Under the pieces are notes generated by a model. It saw only the letters and a program-made list of their open reading frames with translations. It searched no databases and was not told the DNA's origin. This document shows, piece by piece, positions 6,124 to 7,113 of a stretch of 7,113 nucleotides of DNA. Within the stretch, counting starts at the first letter, position 1, and the number at the start of each line of letters is the position of its first letter. The position numbers and the translations under genes are program-made. This stretch comes from Gammaproteobacteria bacterium (GTDB taxonomy: Bacteria; Aquificota; Aquificia; Aquificales; QOAS01): positions 1-7,113 of the forward strand of contig QOAS01000048.1 of assembly GCA_003972855.1 (NCBI GenBank), given 5' to 3'.

Positions 6124-6814
6124 TCCAAACCTCCACAAGGTCGTCAAAAGTGTCTATTTCGTAAAACTTAACGGGGTCTACATTTACAATTCCTACAAAC
6201 TCCTTAAGTTGGTTCAATACATCTTCAACTTTTGCGGTACCCCCTTTGGTTTTAAAAATTTCCTCCGCGGTTTTCCAAAATTCTTCAGAAATCCCTTTCT
6301 CTACAAAGGTTATTCCTATATAAGCTCCATCGTAGTCCTTTAAGGCTTTATCCATTCGCTCAAAGTTTCCATTGTTGAGTTTAACCTTCATTTCGTCTTC
6401 CAAAATCTTCCTGAAACTTTTGCTATGAAAGGTTATTTCAATCGGTTTTTCCCTACGGGGGAAGTAATTCCAAACATCTTGGGGAAATATATGGTCCGCA
6501 TTTGTTATCACAAAATCGGTTTCCTTTAAAAACCTTTTAGCCCTTAAAAGGGTGTAAAGGTTTCCCGAATAAATCTCCTCTTCGGAGATGGATAAAACCT
6601 TCACTTTATCGTAACCGCCGAGGTGTTTTCTTATTAGTTCCCCTTTGTATCCGACAACTACAAAGATTTCCTCACACTTGGGAAGAAGGTAGTCTAAAAC
6701 TCCGTCTATAACCCTTTTTCCTTCCGAGTTTATCGGTAAAAGCGGTTTTGGAAGGCAATCGGTAAAAGGTCTAAGTCTTTTTCCCCTTCCCGCGGAAAGG
6801 ATTACCGCTTTCAT
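6098..6814 (-). CDS. Nucleotidyltransferase; candidate CTP:inositol-1-phosphate cytidylyltransferase
   Basis: The 238-residue protein has the NTP_transferase fold: MKAVILSAGRGKRLRP (nucleotide-binding loop, 1-16), PKPLLPI (22-28, with the conserved Lys), TNADHIF (104-110, D107 as metal ligand), GAYIGI (163-168) and YEIDTFDDL (218-226, D221 as second metal ligand). The family joins a sugar or polyol phosphate to an NTP with release of pyrophosphate. The ADH in place of the usual DGD and the GNLYTLLRAKRFL segment (84-96) resemble cytidylyltransferases for inositol-1-phosphate and phosphocholine more than glucose-1-phosphate enzymes. With inositol-phosphate synthase next door, inositol-1-phosphate is my favoured substrate, held at moderate confidence; other sugar-1-phosphates remain possible. 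The ATG at 6814 is preceded by AAGGAGG at good spacing. It is the first gene of a two-gene unit with the HAD phosphatase. Confidence 0.85.
   Translation of the reverse strand: MKAVILSAGRGKRLRPFTDCLPKPLLPINSEGKRVIDGVLDYLLPKCEEIFVVVGYKGELIRKHLGGYDKVKVLSISEEEIYSGNLYTLLRAKRFLKETDFVITNADHIFPQDVWNYFPRREKPIEITFHSKSFRKILEDEMKVKLNNGNFERMDKALKDYDGAYIGITFVEKGISEEFWKTAEEIFKTKGGTAKVEDVLNQLKEFVGIVNVDPVKFYEIDTFDDLVEVWNAHKIGGI
6130..6134 (-). promoter_or_regulatory. Shine-Dalgarno site fixing the HAD start
   Basis: GGAGG on the minus strand lies six bases before the ATG at 6123-6121, within the 3' end of the nucleotidyltransferase gene. It supports that start over the upstream ATG at 6147. Confidence 0.7.
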
Positions 6815-6866
6815 TTTAAACCTCCTTGCAACAGTTTAGAATTTTAATATCATTTTATATCTAAAA
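6815..6866. promoter_or_regulatory. 52-bp divergent region between nucleotidyltransferase and IS607-type tnpA
   Basis: The region is very AT-rich. On the plus strand TTGCAA (6826-6831), a 16-bp spacer and TATCAT (6848-6853) form a plausible tnpA promoter, giving an almost leaderless transcript. On the minus strand TATAAA and TATTAA are -10-like candidates for the nucleotidyltransferase, without a clear -35. The 9-bp AACAGTTTA occurs directly repeated at 6830-6838 and 6873-6881, and TTTAGA/TCTAAA (6835-6840/6860-6865) are inverted. The left end of the insertion element must lie somewhere in this gap or close to it. Confidence 0.4.
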
Positions 6867-7113
6867 ATGTCTAACAGTTTAAAAACAATGGGAATAGGGG
6901 AATTTGCTAAAAGGCTCGGTGTAACTCCCCTCACAATTAGAAGATGGATTTACAAAGGATTGCTCAAACCTTTAAAAACTCCAACTGGAAGATACCGCTT
7001 TACGGAAGAACATCTTAAACAAGCTTTGACTATGAAAGGAAAAACTTTTCCGAGAAAAACCGTTATTTACGCCAGAGTTTCCACCTCTAAACAGAAAGAG
7101 TATCTTCAAAACC
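6867..7113 (+). CDS. tnpA: IS607-family serine transposase TnpA, 3' end cut by right edge
   Basis: Only the first 82 residues are in the window. A MerR-like helix-turn-helix occupies about 7-50 (GIGEFAKRLGVTPLTIRRW, then YKGLLKP and GRYRF). The start of a serine recombinase catalytic domain follows, VIYARVSTSKQ (66-76), with S72 as the expected nucleophile and R70 beside it. This domain order, DNA-binding first and catalytic second, is specific to IS607-type TnpA and inverted relative to resolvases. The ATG at 6867 is chosen for the longer HTH lead; an in-frame ATG at 6888 is possible, and neither has a Shine-Dalgarno. In IS607 elements a tnpB normally follows, which would be beyond the right edge. 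The tnpB at the left end of the window points the other way and belongs to a different copy. Confidence 0.92.
   Translation, partial: MSNSLKTMGIGEFAKRLGVTPLTIRRWIYKGLLKPLKTPTGRYRFTEEHLKQALTMKGKTFPRKTVIYARVSTSKQKEYLQN

Noticed and set aside
6124..6147. HAD protein starting at ATG 6147
   Set aside because: The internal ATG at 6123 has GGAGG six bases upstream and puts motif I near the N-terminus, as is normal.
1..7113. tRNA, rRNA or CRISPR array
   Set aside because: No cloverleaf-like run, rRNA-like stretch or regularly spaced direct repeats were seen on either strand.

Overview
The window reads as chromosomal DNA from a thermophilic, flagellated, Gram-negative bacterium. An Aquificota-like lineage is my best guess. 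This rests on an outer-membrane flagellar L-ring gene with a lipoprotein signal, a myo-inositol-phosphate synthase of the compact prokaryotic type (about 390 residues), AGG/AGA-rich arginine codons, Lys/Glu-rich proteins, and very tight gene packing with overlapping stops and starts. The phylum is an inference, not proven here.

Layout. (1) Positions 1-about 1110: the 5' part of a TnpB-type transposon nuclease on the minus strand, cut by the left edge, followed by its probable element end. A perfect 16-bp inverted repeat brackets the tnpB start codon, and an 8-bp hairpin lies close to the junction with the next gene. (2) About 1110-1428: the C-terminal part of a bacteriohemerythrin lacking its first helix and first iron ligand, apparently truncated by the tnpB element. 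(3) 1411-2043, minus: a SAM-dependent methyltransferase that converges on and overlaps the hemerythrin remnant. (4) 2079-4168, plus: a flagellar rod and outer-ring operon, flgG-flgA-flgH, with overlapping genes. (5) 4169-4294: a leader with a possible weak terminator and a TATAAT promoter. (6) 4295-5485, plus: inositol-3-phosphate synthase. (7) 5482-6814, minus: a translationally coupled pair converging on it, a sugar/inositol-phosphate-type nucleotidyltransferase followed by a HAD phosphatase. (8) 6815-6866: a 52-bp divergent intergenic region. (9) 6867 to the right edge, plus: the start of an IS607-type serine transposase, with a MerR-like helix-turn-helix followed by a resolvase catalytic motif.

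How the genes may work together. FlgG is the distal rod, FlgA the periplasmic chaperone for the P ring and FlgH the L ring. Together they complete the envelope-spanning part of the flagellum, but flgF and flgI are not adjacent. The inositol-phosphate synthase, nucleotidyltransferase and phosphatase fit a route from glucose-6-phosphate to inositol phosphate, CDP-inositol and a dephosphorylated product. The product could be the thermophile solute di-myo-inositol phosphate or an inositol lipid. The CDP-alcohol transferase needed for either is not in the window, so this is a hypothesis. The most notable points are the tnpB start-codon hairpin with possible translational self-control, the non-canonical RuvC-II motif in TnpB, the hemerythrin truncation, and the candidate inositol cluster with a possible orphan phosphatase.
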